Source: Candidatus Thiosymbion ectosymbiont of Robbea hypermnestra
GTDB lineage: Bacteria > Pseudomonadota > Gammaproteobacteria > Chromatiales > Chromatiaceae
Direction of reading: 5' to 3'
DNA: 5,389 bases
Assembly (NCBI GenBank): GCA_020443945.1
Contig: JAIZWN010000107.1
Coordinates: forward strand, 1-5,389
In this document: positions 5,218-5,389 of the stretch, piece after piece
Numbering within the stretch: the first letter of the stretch is position 1
How the letters are laid out: the number at the start of each line of letters is the position of its first letter
Position numbers and translations under genes: made by a program
The notes under the pieces: generated by a model
What the model was told of the DNA's origin: nothing
The model's input: the letters and a program-made list of their open reading frames with translations, nothing else
Databases searched by the model: none

Positions 5218-5389
5218 GAGGCTGTCTGAAAACTCAAGCCATGCCGCGCAGTCCGGGTGAGCCCTGGTCCTACCAGGCTGGCTACGGCCGAAAGCCCCTC
5301 GCCCTTGGCGGGAGAGGGGTGGCAGGGAGAGGGGGAATCAATGACTCCATACCAAGCAAAATCAATGGGTTAGTTTTTAGACAGCCTCT
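5217..5389. mobile_element. MITE-like non-autonomous element with 18 bp terminal inverted repeats
   Basis: The left end AGAGGCTGTCTGAAAACT (5217-5234) and the reverse complement of the right end (5372-5389) agree at 17 of 18 positions. The 173 bp between and including them has no credible gene, so this resembles a miniature inverted-repeat transposable element or the paired ends of an internally deleted insertion sequence. The interior holds a hairpin CCTGGT-CCT-ACCAGG (5263-5277) and the larger stem at 5295-5319. The left end begins on the last base of the bamC stop codon. The window stops at the outer base of the right repeat, so a target duplication cannot be checked directly. The parent transposase family was not identified with certainty. 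Confidence 0.7.
5295..5319. repeat. GC-rich hairpin inside the terminal element
   Basis: CCCCTC (5295-5300) pairs with GAGGGG (5314-5319), and CCC (5302-5304) with GGG (5310-5312), with one G/A mismatch and a TTGGC loop. The surrounding sequence, including GGGAGAGGGGG just downstream, resembles the 'CTCTCCC...GGGAGAG' intergenic repeats common in proteobacteria. No T-run follows on either strand, so a terminator role is not supported, though it could slow transcripts leaving bamC. Confidence 0.5.

Overview
This GC-rich 5.4 kb window looks like chromosomal DNA of a chemolithoautotrophic gammaproteobacterium. The block gcvR (leftward), dapA and bamC (rightward) is the arrangement known from Escherichia coli and many other gammaproteobacteria. 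CbbQ, a Rubisco-activase AAA+ protein, points to carbon fixation by the Calvin-Benson-Bassham (CBB) cycle, as in sulfur-oxidising or related autotrophs. The genus cannot be fixed from the sequence.

Layout: a palindromic repeat sits at the left edge (about 1-28). Three genes then read leftward: a class II ketose-bisphosphate-aldolase-like protein fused to a C-terminal Dabb domain (82-1245), cbbQ (1366-2172), and a GcvR-like double-ACT protein (2293-2832). A 168 bp divergent intergenic region follows. Two genes read rightward: dapA (3001-3879) and a BamC lipoprotein (4048-5217). The window closes with a 173 bp element bounded by near-perfect 18 bp inverted repeats, which starts on the last base of the bamC stop codon.

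How the genes relate: DapA makes the branch-point intermediate for diaminopimelate and lysine. BamC is an accessory lipoprotein of the outer-membrane beta-barrel assembly machine. Their linkage is conserved synteny rather than shared chemistry. On the other side of the divergent promoter, the place held by bcp in E. coli is taken here by cbbQ and the aldolase fusion. That suggests an autotrophy-related pair placed behind gcvR, apart from cbbLS and cbbO as far as the window shows.

Most unusual points: the aldolase domain lacks a canonical third zinc-ligand histidine, has lost about seven residues just before that position, and has a lysine in place of an active-site glutamate. The intergenic gaps are also rich in hairpin and short-repeat sequences, some of them shared between gaps. 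No CRISPR array, tRNA or rRNA was seen. No clearly new multi-gene system is evident. The aldolase-Dabb/CbbQ pair is the best candidate for something undescribed.
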